Shown piece after piece: positions 7,812-16,849 of a stretch of DNA of 64,000 nucleotides. Position numbers and translations under genes: made by a program. This DNA is from Geomonas ferrireducens (GTDB lineage: Bacteria; Desulfobacterota; Desulfuromonadia; Geobacterales; Geobacteraceae). The DNA lies in contig NZ_SSYA01000002.1 of assembly GCF_004917065.1 (NCBI RefSeq), forward strand, positions 845,897-909,896, written 5' to 3'. The notes beneath the pieces were generated by a model. That model was not told the DNA's origin and made no database searches. It worked only from the letters and a program-made list of their open reading frames with translations. How positions within the stretch are numbered: position 1 is the stretch's first letter; every line of letters starts with the position of its first letter.

Positions 7812-10800
7812 ATGCGATTCCTTGCGAATGGTCCTTCTATACCAGATGAGCTCCTGGTTGCCAGAGATGAGGGACGAGTCATTTTTTTCTGTGGTGCAGG
7901 CGTGTCTCGTGCTCGTGCAGGGCTGTCAGATTTTTTCGGATTAGCTGAAAAAGTGACGGGTAACTTGAGGGTCCCCGCCGGCAGTCCGATACGAAAGCTG
8001 ATTTCCGAAGCACGAGAACTTGATGAAAGGCTTGGAATTAGCGGACTTATTTCTGCGGATAGGATTTTCGGGCTCCTCGAGAGAGATTTTCTCGTTCGCG
8101 AAATAGAAGCATCAGTCGCAAGGGCACTGAAACCAGAACCTGATGTTGACCTTTCGGCACATAAGATCATACTCGATCTGGCTAGGTTCCATGATGGGAA
8201 AACGACGCTAGTAACGACCAATTTCGACTTGCTTTTCGAGTCATGCGACACTTCAGTCCCCTACCACAAACCACCTCGTTTACCTGACCCGCAGTATACC
8301 GATGCCTTTGAAGGCATCATCCACCTACACGGACATGTCGATAGTGAGTATTGCACCTCGTCTGACGGCTTCGTATTATCAAGTTCTGAATTCGGTCACG
8401 CTTATCTGGCGGATGGCTGGGCCACCGAATTTATCCGCTCCGTTCTCGAACGATACACAGTAGTTTTTATTGGCTATGCTGCAGATGACCCACCAGTACT
8501 ATACCTACTGGAGGCTTTGAACAGGCATAGCAACGCTTCATACGTAATGTATGCCTTCCAGGCTGGTTCCCCAGATACTGCGGAAGCAAAATGGCGTCAT
8601 AAGGGTGTCACTCCCATACCCTACGAAGAGGCTGGCGGCCATAAAAGCCTGTGGGAAACCTTGGGTGCTTGGGCTACCAGAGCAAAGAACCCAGATCAAT
8701 GGTATGAAGATGTGATAGATATGGCCAGGAAAGGTCCCGAGGAACTACTTCCACATGAACGAGGGCAGGTGGCTCATGTTGTATCAACCCTTGCAGGGGC
8801 AAAAAAGTTCGCTTCTTCTGAAAATCCCCCCCCTGCCGCATGGCTATGTGTTTTTGACCCCCTCCTTCGCTATTTAAAGCCAGGCTATCTTGGGTCATAC
8901 ATAGACCGAGGTCCATATTTTGATCCTTTCCAGGCTTTTGGATTAGATAGCGATCCGAGACCTTCGGAAATTGATCCTGAAGATTACGGAGCCAAACGAG
9001 AAGTGCCGAAGGGTGTATGGGACTGTTTTGCTATTACTAAGCCTGACAGGCAGGATCTTGGTGAGGGGAATTTCGCTACATTAAGAGGCCATTATTCAAT
9101 CAATACAGCTATTTTGCCTAATAGATTACGGCAAATAGGCCTTTGGATAGGGGCCGTTTCATACCAGCCAGCGGCACCTTGGTGGGCATCTCATCAAACT
9201 GGAATACACCCCGATATACAAAGGCATGTAAGATATGAACTTGAGCGAAGGAAGCTAGATTCCACACCGGAAGTCCGGCGGGCATGGCGCTACATTTTTG
9301 CGGGATGGAAGAGCCCGAAGAAAAATTACCATGATTGGTTTCAACTAAAGCCATCCATCGATCTTGATGGTTGGTCGGACGCTGCCGTAAGAGAAGTTGC
9401 CTTAATTTGGCGACCATACTTAAGCATCGGATGGCCTTATAGCAGCGGTCCAAAACCACCTTCCACCACTGAAGATATCGACTTTAGACATTTGGTAAAT
9501 GCAACGGTGGAGTATCCCGATTTCCATGAAACGTTGGAGATACCCAACGAACATCTTCTAACCATTGTTCGTGAGTTTAGAAAGAATCTCGAATATTCTG
9601 TATCCCTTGAAAAGGAGCTCGATACCCTCTGTTTTCTCTCCTTGTGCCCAATAGAAGCTGACCCGGATCTGGAAGGTGAATCATCCGAGCGGCATTACGG
9701 ACTCTCACGGCTATTTCTCTTTTATGTCGAACTTGTTGATCGACTCACTCGATTGGACCCGAAAGCAGCGAAACGCGAGGCTCTGGCATGGTGGCAAGAG
9801 GATGAAAAAATCTTCGCTCGCTTACGAATTTGGGCCGCCGGTCGGCAAAGTCTCTTCTCCACCATAGAAGCTGGCGAACAACTTTGTAGCCTCACCGATG
9901 AGGTCTTTTGGGATAGTTATCACCAAAGAGACCTTATGCTTGTTCTTAGCCAGCTATGGAATCAATTACCGGTCCGTTTCCGAAAACGGCTTGAGAGAAG
10001 ATTGCTTCGGGGACGTCGGCGTTGGACGGGGGAAAAAACAAGTGAGCACCGCGTTAGACGTGCCTGGAATATTTTAAACCGCATACATTGGCTCTCTGAC
10101 AAGGGCTGCAAATTTAGTTTCGATATTGAAAAAGAATCGCTGAAATTACAGGATTTAGCGCCAGAATGGCAGCAACAATATTCAGCCAAGGCTGCGGCGT
10201 CCTTCGAAGGCCGTGGTGGAACTGTCGCTACCGATACAGACTATATAGAACTTCTCAACGAGCCCTTAGCCACTGTTCTCGATAGAGCTAGAGAGCTGAG
10301 TGGGCGATTCTCTGAGCGACTAGTCACCAAGGATCCATTCGCCGGCTTAGCTGCTGAGCGGCCTATTCGTGCCTTTTTGGCACTTAAGTTCTCAGCTAAG
10401 AAAAGCGGGGAAATGCAAGAATGGGCATGGAAAAAATTCCTATTTTCCCCGGCCAGAGAGCATGACAGACCACGTTTCTCTGCCTTAATTGCCCGTAGAC
10501 TGGCAGCAGCGGGCGCAAATGCTATTGCAGGACTGACATATGCGATATCTGATTGGTTTGTGAAATCTTGTCAAACTCTTTTTAGTCGGGACCAAGAGGG
10601 ATTTGAACAATTATGGTCTAAGATACTGAATGTGCTGGGGATAAACGTTGCCGTTGCTAAAACTGCTCTCGTCGGGGGGAATAAAGAACGAGCGTGGGCT
10701 ACCGAGGCATTGAATTCCCCTGTCGGAAAACTGGTACAGGGCATAATGTTGCATCCATTGAAAGAAAACTTGGTTGGAGGGAAAGGGCTGCCTTGTAAAT

Positions 10801-11639
10801 GGACGAGCTATGCTGAAGACCTACTTGCGCTGCCTGATGACCATCGACGCTATGCAATCGTAACTTTTACGTACAACCTCAGTTGGTTCTTCTTTATTGA
10901 TCCAGAGTGGACGGAAAAACATCTTCTTTCTGCTCTCGAGGGCGACAAGGAGGATCTAGAGGCATTCTGGGCTGGTTTTTTCTGGGCCGGCAAAGTCCCA
11001 GATATCAGTCTTTACATTCGGTTAAAGCAGGCTCTATTACAACTTGCATTAAAAAGGCCGCTAGTAGAGAAACGGGAGGCTAGCACTCTTCCGGCAATTC
11101 TTCTAGCCGGTTGGGCAACCTTACATCCTGGAACGGACGAGCGCCTTATCACAAGCGAAGAGATGCGTAATGTCTTGCTTTCCGCGGGTGATTCCTTCAG
11201 AGAGCAGGTACTCTGGCATTGGGAGCGGTGGTGTTCTGGTGGGAAAAATCCGGCGTGGAAGGCAACTCTCCCTCTATTCCTTAAAGAGGTTTGGCCACGA
11301 CAGAAACAGGCAAAGACCCCACGGACATCTGCAAGGCTTTGTGACCTAGCATTCTCGAGTGAAACCGACTTTCCTACCATTGCCGACGCCATCTTACCAC
11401 TGATAAGCAAGATTGATGTGGAAGAAATTATTTTCCCTCATCTCAGAGGTGCTAGTAACCAAATAGTCGAGAAATACCCGGAGGGTACCCTCACACTTCT
11501 TTGGGAAATACTCCCTGAAAATGCAACGAAATGGCCGTATGGGCTTGGTGAGGTCTTATCGAAACTTGGTGAAGCGAATTCGTCTCTGACAAGCGATAAC
11601 CGTTTGGCGTTATTAAAGCATCGATGGAACAACAGGTAA
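7812..11639 (+). CDS. dsr1: SIR2-domain anti-phage protein, DSR1-like
   Basis: A 1275-residue protein. The N-terminal SIR2 fold has the NAD-binding FFCGAGVSRARAGLSDF (about 26-42), TTNFD (about 135-139) and the catalytic-type HLHGH (about 171-175). The rest is a long helical region with many Trp and Leu residues and no membrane segment, as in defence-associated sirtuins, where it senses phage proteins. DSR-type proteins deplete cellular NAD+ on infection and abort phage growth. The sequence FLANGPSIPDELLVARDEGR at the start resembles entries I recall under the name Dsr1; this was not checked by search. A GGAG at 7799-7802 supports the ATG. It is the last gene of the transposon. Confidence 0.78.
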   Translation: MRFLANGPSIPDELLVARDEGRVIFFCGAGVSRARAGLSDFFGLAEKVTGNLRVPAGSPIRKLISEARELDERLGISGLISADRIFGLLERDFLVREIEASVARALKPEPDVDLSAHKIILDLARFHDGKTTLVTTNFDLLFESCDTSVPYHKPPRLPDPQYTDAFEGIIHLHGHVDSEYCTSSDGFVLSSSEFGHAYLADGWATEFIRSVLERYTVVFIGYAADDPPVLYLLEALNRHSNASYVMYAFQAGSPDTAEAKWRHKGVTPIPYEEAGGHKSLWETLGAWATRAKNPDQWYEDVIDMARKGPEELLPHERGQVAHVVSTLAGAKKFASSENPPPAAWLCVFDPLLRYLKPGYLGSYIDRGPYFDPFQAFGLDSDPRPSEIDPEDYGAKREVPKGVWDCFAITKPDRQDLGEGNFATLRGHYSINTAILPNRLRQIGLWIGAVSYQPAAPWWASHQTGIHPDIQRHVRYELERRKLDSTPEVRRAWRYIFAGWKSPKKNYHDWFQLKPSIDLDGWSDAAVREVALIWRPYLSIGWPYSSGPKPPSTTEDIDFRHLVNATVEYPDFHETLEIPNEHLLTIVREFRKNLEYSVSLEKELDTLCFLSLCPIEADPDLEGESSERHYGLSRLFLFYVELVDRLTRLDPKAAKREALAWWQEDEKIFARLRIWAAGRQSLFSTIEAGEQLCSLTDEVFWDSYHQRDLMLVLSQLWNQLPVRFRKRLERRLLRGRRRWTGEKTSEHRVRRAWNILNRIHWLSDKGCKFSFDIEKESLKLQDLAPEWQQQYSAKAAASFEGRGGTVATDTDYIELLNEPLATVLDRARELSGRFSERLVTKDPFAGLAAERPIRAFLALKFSAKKSGEMQEWAWKKFLFSPAREHDRPRFSALIARRLAAAGANAIAGLTYAISDWFVKSCQTLFSRDQEGFEQLWSKILNVLGINVAVAKTALVGGNKERAWATEALNSPVGKLVQGIMLHPLKENLVGGKGLPCKWTSYAEDLLALPDDHRRYAIVTFTYNLSWFFFIDPEWTEKHLLSALEGDKEDLEAFWAGFFWAGKVPDISLYIRLKQALLQLALKRPLVEKREASTLPAILLAGWATLHPGTDERLITSEEMRNVLLSAGDSFREQVLWHWERWCSGGKNPAWKATLPLFLKEVWPRQKQAKTPRTSARLCDLAFSSETDFPTIADAILPLISKIDVEEIIFPHLRGASNQIVEKYPEGTLTLLWEILPENATKWPYGLGEVLSKLGEANSSLTSDNRLALLKHRWNNR

Positions 11640-11725
11640 CCCTTTGGCAGTGTAGTTTTGGCACTGAGAGGGGGACGCCCCTGCGTTATGCGTTCCCGTA
11701 ACCACACGGGCGTTAGCCTCCGTTA

Positions 11726-11882
11726 CCCAAAACGTAAGGACTTTATTGTCTTGGGAAATGGCCCTTTAATGATGGGAACAGGGAAAAAGTAAGGACTTTG
11801 CATTAGGCACGACGGGACAGCTATCACCGAAAACCAAATACCTAGACCATCTTTTTGTTAAGGACCTAATTGCCTCCCGACA
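11726..11882. repeat. Tn7-like right terminus: three TnsB-site-like repeats and ACA end
   Basis: Three direct copies of a roughly 20-bp motif lie at 11726-11750, 11781-11810 and 11851-11882. The shared core is TAAGGAC (11735, 11790, 11859), extended to GTAAGGACTTT in the two inner copies. Read toward the element they have the form CAATAAAGTCCTTACG and CAATTAGGTCCTTAAC. Spacings of 55 and 69 bases match the loose array typical of the cargo-side end of Tn7 elements. The outer copy runs to ACA at 11880-11882, giving a TGT terminus. The assignment is by arrangement; binding was not shown. Confidence 0.68.
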
Positions 11883-12193
11883 CGTCTCTGTTGTCGTATC
11901 GCCCCCCTACCCCTTTTCCCCCCCCTAATGCCTATAGTGGCCGAGCTCCGTGGTCCGACCACGTTCTTCGTCATGACGACCTTGTTCTTCAACGACCGCG
12001 TTCTTCGTCCTAGCGACCGCGCATCACTACGCTCTCCCCTTCGCAGAAATTCTTAGCACCCTTCCACCTGAGGCCCAACTGTTGACACCGTAACCAGAGG
12101 GGCTATCATCTTCGCTGTCTTAAATAAAACTAACCCATAGCATTTAAGCCAGGCGGTCCCACTGCGACATCGGATCAACCCAAATCCAGGGAA
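11883..12193. other. Intergenic spacer with degenerate 17-21 bp tandem repeat
   Basis: No gene is seen. At 11963-12020 a unit like GTTCTTCGTCCTAGCGACC recurs three times in tandem with small changes (starts about 11963, 11983, 12000). The preceding DNA has long C-runs. The promoter of the exopolysaccharide genes should lie in the AT-richer part near 12100-12160, but I cannot point to clear -35 and -10 boxes. Confidence 0.45.
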
Positions 12194-12199
12194 ATGATT

Positions 12200-13657
12200 A
12201 TGAAAACCGAGGAAACCCAGATCAGACAGGATGCGGCTTTCAGCGCCAGAGACCTGCTCGTCATCCTTTTCCGGTTCAGATACAGGATGCTGATGGCGTT
12301 CACAGCGACGACCCTCGCACTGACCGCGCTCCCCCTTTCAAAGCCCCCCGTCTACGAAGCGAAGTCCACGCTGCTTATCAAGATCGGCAGGGAGTTCCGC
12401 AACCGTACCGAGGTGGACGGTGGCAGGCAGTTGACGATCAGCCAGGACGGAATCATCAATTCCGAGATCCAGGTCCTGACCAGCCTCGATTCCGTGAAGA
12501 AGGTGATCAACACCATAAAGCTGGAAAACCTCTACCCGGAACTCCTCGACCTCCCAGACCAGAAAGACAGGCTGGAGGCCGCAGCCTTGAACTTCAACCG
12601 GAGTCTCACGGTGCAGGAGGTTAAGAATTCCAACGTGATAGAGATCTCCTTCAAGCACCAGAATCCCCAACTCGCAGCTCTCGCGGTGAACCTTATGGTG
12701 GAGGCCTTCAAGGAGAAGCATCTCGAGGTCTTCAGCGATGCGGATACCGCATTCATCGAAAACCAGTTGGCCCGCTACCAGTCGAAACTCCTCGATTCGG
12801 GCAACACGCTGCAAAAGTACAAAGAAAGTAACGGCATCGTTTCGCAGGAAGAGCAGGCGCGGCTCCTGCTTACCAGATCAGCTTCGATCGAGAGTGAAAA
12901 GATAGAAGTAGAAAACCGCATCAATGCGCTGGCAGCCCGTGTTCCCATCCTCAAATCCAGAGCGCAAAAGGTGCTGGCGTTGGGTTCAACCGCCTCGGAA
13001 CCAGGGACTCAGAGGCCGATGGACGAGGCTGAGGCAAAGCTGCTCAACATGCAGCTGGAAGAGGAGCAGTTGCTGGCAAGCTATCCCGACTCAAGCCCGC
13101 TGGTACCGATCGCCAAAGAGCGACTGGCAGCGGTGAAAGCATCGCTTAAAGAGCTGGAAGCCAGAAGAAATCGCAGGCCGGGAGAGGCGGACCCGGCGTA
13201 CCGGAGCGCAGAAGCGGAGTTGGTCAACGCGGAAACCGAACTCAAGGCGCTGAGGGCAAAGCTTGTCGCGTTGCAAGAAGAAGGTAAAAGCGTGTCCCAG
13301 CGAATTCAACTGTTGGAACAGAGTTCTGAGGAAATCCAGAGGCTGAAACGACAGCAGGAGATCGATGAAAAGAACTACCAATCATTCGTTGCCCGTGCGG
13401 AAGAGGCCCGCATCTCCAACGCCATGGACAGACTTAAGTTAGCCAATGTAAGCGTGATACAGAAGGCCAGTGTTCCCGTTGAGCCGGTAGAGCCCAAGGT
13501 CTTGAAGGTTCTGTTGCTGGGCCTGGGCCTCGGCCTCGCGGCAGGGGTCGGGCTTGCCATCGTGTCGGAGTTTTACACCCCCGGTCTCGCCACCCCTCAG
13601 GCGGTGGAAAGGCGTTTAGGACTCAAGGTTCTGCTGAGCATACGGCAGCGGCTCTAG
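12200..13657 (+). CDS. Wzz/GumC-family polysaccharide chain-length determinant
   Basis: A 485-residue inner-membrane protein that sets chain length in Wzx/Wzy-type polysaccharide export. The N-terminal Wzz domain follows a first membrane segment (about residues 30-48), a long periplasmic coiled coil fills residues 170-410 (many Glu, Lys, Gln, Leu), and a second membrane segment LGLGLGLAAGVGLAIV lies near the C-terminus. It lacks a fused kinase, which is supplied by the next gene. ATG 12200 is preferred over ATG 12194 because AGGGA at 12188-12192 is seven bases before it and only one before the other. It is the first gene of a plus-strand operon to 18430. Confidence 0.85.
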   Translation: MKTEETQIRQDAAFSARDLLVILFRFRYRMLMAFTATTLALTALPLSKPPVYEAKSTLLIKIGREFRNRTEVDGGRQLTISQDGIINSEIQVLTSLDSVKKVINTIKLENLYPELLDLPDQKDRLEAAALNFNRSLTVQEVKNSNVIEISFKHQNPQLAALAVNLMVEAFKEKHLEVFSDADTAFIENQLARYQSKLLDSGNTLQKYKESNGIVSQEEQARLLLTRSASIESEKIEVENRINALAARVPILKSRAQKVLALGSTASEPGTQRPMDEAEAKLLNMQLEEEQLLASYPDSSPLVPIAKERLAAVKASLKELEARRNRRPGEADPAYRSAEAELVNAETELKALRAKLVALQEEGKSVSQRIQLLEQSSEEIQRLKRQQEIDEKNYQSFVARAEEARISNAMDRLKLANVSVIQKASVPVEPVEPKVLKVLLLGLGLGLAAGVGLAIVSEFYTPGLATPQAVERRLGLKVLLSIRQRL

Positions 13658-13684
13658 CCGCCAAGCGATGTCAAAGGAGCGAGA

Positions 13685-14428
13685 TTGAAGATGATCCATT
13701 GGCCATGGCAGCACGACAAAAAAGTTGAGCCGGAGGCCTGCGATTGCCAGGAGCAGGGCGCCGGGCCGATGAAAAATGCGGATAGCTGGGGCAGGTTCAC
13801 GACGGACACGGAGATGCTCACGCTTTGTCGCAGCATCGACAACCTTGTGCCGGCGCACGCCCCGAGGGTCATCCAGTTCATCGGCATCAAGGGCAAGGAA
13901 GGCGTTTCCACCGTGGTCCGCGAGCTTGCGGTTGCGGCGACTCGCATGCTCAAGAAGCGGGTTCTGATCCTGGATGCGGCACACCACGCCCCTTCACAGC
14001 ACGCCCACTTCGGACTGGATGAGCCATATGGCTGGATCGAGGCAATGGCAAATGGGGAGCCGGTGACCAGGGCCTGCTATCCGGTTGAAGCGGAGGAGCA
14101 GTCCCTTCATCTGGCACCGATAGCCCCCAAAGCTTCACTCCCCCATTGGTGCGCGGACGGCGCGACACTCGCTCCACTTTTTCGCGGACTCAAAGAGAGC
14201 TTCGATCTTGTCCTGATCGACTCGGCACCTGCCCTACTCTCTGCCGATACCCTCGCCACCTGCCGGTTCTGCGACGGGGTGATCCTGGTGTTCGCCGCGG
14301 AAGGGAGCTGGCGTCTAGCTGAGGCCGCGAAAATGAGGATCGCCGAGCATGGAGGCGCCATCCTCGGCGTGGTCTTCAACAAAAGGACCTTCCACATCCC
14401 CGAGTGCATCTACAAGCGTCTGTACTGA
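13685..14428 (+). CDS. CpsD/CapB-like P-loop protein of the exopolysaccharide operon, altered Walker A
   Basis: A 247-residue cytoplasmic protein of the BY-kinase/ParA fold. The phosphate loop reads GKEGVST where canonical kinases have GEGKST, so the catalytic lysine is replaced by valine. Walker A' (VLILDAA) and the late LVLIDSAP motif remain. The C-terminus has only two tyrosines (ECIYKRLY) rather than a Tyr-rich tail. With the Wzz partner directly upstream it probably works as the cytoplasmic half of the chain-length system, perhaps without classical kinase activity. TTG 13685 lies five bases after AAGGAG; ATG 13691 is an alternative start. Confidence 0.75.
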   Translation: MKMIHWPWQHDKKVEPEACDCQEQGAGPMKNADSWGRFTTDTEMLTLCRSIDNLVPAHAPRVIQFIGIKGKEGVSTVVRELAVAATRMLKKRVLILDAAHHAPSQHAHFGLDEPYGWIEAMANGEPVTRACYPVEAEEQSLHLAPIAPKASLPHWCADGATLAPLFRGLKESFDLVLIDSAPALLSADTLATCRFCDGVILVFAAEGSWRLAEAAKMRIAEHGGAILGVVFNKRTFHIPECIYKRLY

Positions 14429-14459
14429 ACGGCTGCAGTTGGCCTACCGGAGGGAACCG

Positions 14460-15566
14460 ATGCAATGGAAGCTGCCACTGACCGTGCTTTTCGCCCCGAT
14501 CGAGCGGGCGATCAGTTCACGATGGCCCATCCAGGTGCTCTTCGTGGTGCGGGGTGATCCCCTCGACGCTCCGAGCAGCAGGTACCGCGTCTTCCAGTAC
14601 CTCCAGGATTTCGACCGAAACGCCATCTCCTACCGCGTCGTGAAGCCCCCCAGGCGCAAGAGGGTCCATTGCCACCTCTGGATTCCGTGGTTTTGGCGCA
14701 CCTTCTTCTGGGGGCTACGCAGCAGGTCCATCTTCATTCAGAAAGACATCTTCTGGCTTCCGTTGTGGAGTTTCTTCAAAAGGCTCGGCAAAAGAGTCCT
14801 CTACGATTTCGACGATGCCGTCTTCGCCGAGCAGCCCGGGCAGGTTTACAACCTGCCGCTGGAGCGCAGGCCCGGGTGGGAGACGGTAAGAGAAATGGTG
14901 CGTCTGAGCGACGTCACCATGGTCGCTAACGACTACCTCGCAGGTTTCGCCCGTCCCCATGGGGCGAACGTGATGGTGGTCCCCATGGTGCTCGACCTTG
15001 AGAGTTACCCGGTAAAGACACATCGCCCAGCTGCGAAGGTGATCATCGGGTGGATCGGGTCCCCGCAGACATCAGGGTTTCTGGAGCTGGTGCAGGTTGC
15101 CTTGGAGCGGCTCGGCGAAAGGCTGGGCGAGAGGGTGGAAATAAGGATCGTAACCAACGGCGAGGTGGCGCTGCCTCGTGTGCCCCATACCCGCATGAGG
15201 TGGGAGGCAGCCAGGGAGATGTCCGATCTCCTCTCCTTCGACATCGGTATCGTGCCGCTGCCGGAGACCCCCTTCACCCTCGGAAAGAGCAGTTTCAAAC
15301 TCCTCCAGTTCATGGGGTGCGGTCTTCCCGTCGTCTGCTCACGGATGGGCTTCAATGTTGAGGCGATTAACGACGGGGAGAACGGTTTCCTGGCGGACGG
15401 TAGCGAGGAGTGGTGCGAGAAGCTATCGCTGCTGGTAACCCACGAAGAGATGAGGCGGGCCATGGGGGCTCAGGCGCGCCGCACGGTCGAGGAAAGATAT
15501 TCGCTGCAAAGCCAGGCCCCCGTGGTACGTCAGGTAGTGATGCCCGTCGATGCCAGACCGGCGTAG
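14460..15566 (+). CDS. Glycosyltransferase, GT4-like
   Basis: A 368-residue cytoplasmic glycosyltransferase. The start is ATG 14460, with CGGAGGG six bases before it; the longer frame from 14349 runs into the previous gene. The C-terminal GT-B half has the donor-binding pattern GIVPLPETPFTLGKSSFKLL followed by a glycine-rich loop MGCGLPVV, as in GT4 enzymes. The N-terminal half, with many aromatic and basic residues (FWRTFFWGLRSRSIFIQKD), suggests contact with the membrane and a lipid-linked acceptor. The sugar cannot be told from sequence. Confidence 0.8.
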   Translation: MQWKLPLTVLFAPIERAISSRWPIQVLFVVRGDPLDAPSSRYRVFQYLQDFDRNAISYRVVKPPRRKRVHCHLWIPWFWRTFFWGLRSRSIFIQKDIFWLPLWSFFKRLGKRVLYDFDDAVFAEQPGQVYNLPLERRPGWETVREMVRLSDVTMVANDYLAGFARPHGANVMVVPMVLDLESYPVKTHRPAAKVIIGWIGSPQTSGFLELVQVALERLGERLGERVEIRIVTNGEVALPRVPHTRMRWEAAREMSDLLSFDIGIVPLPETPFTLGKSSFKLLQFMGCGLPVVCSRMGFNVEAINDGENGFLADGSEEWCEKLSLLVTHEEMRRAMGAQARRTVEERYSLQSQAPVVRQVVMPVDARPA

Positions 15567-15590
15567 CGGCATGGCAACCGGGGCATAATC

Positions 15591-16847
15591 ATGATCAAGC
15601 CGATACTATTTCTCGCCATCTTCGCCATCCCGATCTCCATAGACTACACGCTATTCGAGCCGTCCAGGGACGCGTTCAGCGGATGGGCCGGGGGGATGCT
15701 GCTTACCCTGTCGGACCTGATCTTTCTGAGCCTGCTCGTGGCATGGAAGCTTGAGACCCTGCACCTCCCCCGCCCCCGCACGAGGATCGTCTTCTGGCGC
15801 CCGATCGCCTTTTTCATCGCAGCCTGCCTGATCTCCGTCCCCGGCTCGATCTGGTCCGTCTACGGATACATCGCCGTGTTCCAGCTCGGAAAATTGGCGC
15901 TGATATACTACGGCATCAGCCGGGTCGTGCTCCAGGATCGCAGGTACATCCCGATCGCCTGCTCCGCACTCATCGCCGCACTCTTCTTCCAATCCTGCCT
16001 GGCGACCGTGCAGTTCGTCACCCAGGATTACTACAGCTTCCTGCGCACCGGATCCCATGCCGCTCTCACGCGCTTCGGCGACCTGATCCGCAGCCATGGC
16101 ACCATCGGGGTCCCCAACGCGCTCGCCGCCTTCATCATCCCGGTTCTGCTTCTCGTAGTGGTGAAGTTGCTTCTTGATGATCAGGCAAACCGGCCAGCCT
16201 ACTTTTTCATCCTCTGCATCGGCTCGGCGGCCCTACTTTTCACCTTCTCCCGGAGCGGCTGGTGCACCTTCGCTCTCAGCGCTTTGGCCCTTTTCGTGCG
16301 CAGCGCCCGCTTCAAGCGCCCCCCACCCTACGTCTACCCGCTGCTGGCGATAGGCGTCGCCGTGGTGCTTTTGTCCGGCATCGTCGACTCACGCATTTCC
16401 TCGGACGACCAGGGGTCCGCCCAGGACAGATGGTATCTGATGCTGATCGCCGCCCGGATGATCCGCGCCCACTTCGTGACCGGTGTCGGCATAAATAACT
16501 ACTGGTTCGCCATGAACCACTACATCCCCCCGGATTACGGTTGGTCTTTCGTCTATGTCGTGCACAACGTATTTCTTTTGGTCTTCGCCGAGACCGGCAT
16601 CATAGGGTTCATCGCCGTCATCCTTCTGTTCGCGACGCCGGTTATCAGGCTTTACCCGCTTGCCCGGAGCAGCACCGACGAGCAAGGACGCCTCGCGCTC
16701 TGGATCGTCACCTCCATCGTCGGTATCGCCTTTCTGAACCTGGTCGAATTCACCTGGGCCTCATCGATCATCTGTTCCTTTTATTTCCTGATGCTCGGAC
16801 TGGGTGACGCCCTGGTGAACACGGCAGAAGGCGCCGCCAAGGAGTGA
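15591..16847 (+). CDS. O-antigen ligase / Wzy-type polymerase
   Basis: A 418-residue polytopic inner-membrane protein with about ten to twelve predicted hydrophobic segments and one large periplasmic loop (about 265-320), the general shape of WaaL/Wzy enzymes. A motif near 289-320, MIRAHFVTGVGINNY followed by VVHNVFLLV, is the conserved ligase-like region (GxGxNNY, HNxxL). It should polymerise repeat units delivered by the flippase of the next gene. The ATG of that gene comes two bases after this stop. Confidence 0.82.
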   Translation: MIKPILFLAIFAIPISIDYTLFEPSRDAFSGWAGGMLLTLSDLIFLSLLVAWKLETLHLPRPRTRIVFWRPIAFFIAACLISVPGSIWSVYGYIAVFQLGKLALIYYGISRVVLQDRRYIPIACSALIAALFFQSCLATVQFVTQDYYSFLRTGSHAALTRFGDLIRSHGTIGVPNALAAFIIPVLLLVVVKLLLDDQANRPAYFFILCIGSAALLFTFSRSGWCTFALSALALFVRSARFKRPPPYVYPLLAIGVAVVLLSGIVDSRISSDDQGSAQDRWYLMLIAARMIRAHFVTGVGINNYWFAMNHYIPPDYGWSFVYVVHNVFLLVFAETGIIGFIAVILLFATPVIRLYPLARSSTDEQGRLALWIVTSIVGIAFLNLVEFTWASSIICSFYFLMLGLGDALVNTAEGAAKE

Positions 16848-16849
16848 TC

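Larger units (their letters stand above)
1..11882. mobile_element. Tn7-like transposon, cargo side (left boundary outside window)
   Basis: The block opens with two adjacent TnsD/TniQ-type target-selector genes, continues with defence cargo, and ends in three spaced copies of a repeat around TAAGGAC followed by ACA at 11880-11882. Read inward from that end the DNA starts TGTCGGGAGGCAATTAGGTC, and the TGT start with several nearby copies of one short repeat is how Tn7-family ends look (TnsB binding sites). The block is more AT-rich than the exopolysaccharide genes after it. The tnsA, tnsB and tnsC genes are expected left of the window and are not seen. The right boundary is inferred from the repeats; the matching left end and the 5-bp target duplication cannot be seen. 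Confidence 0.72.
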
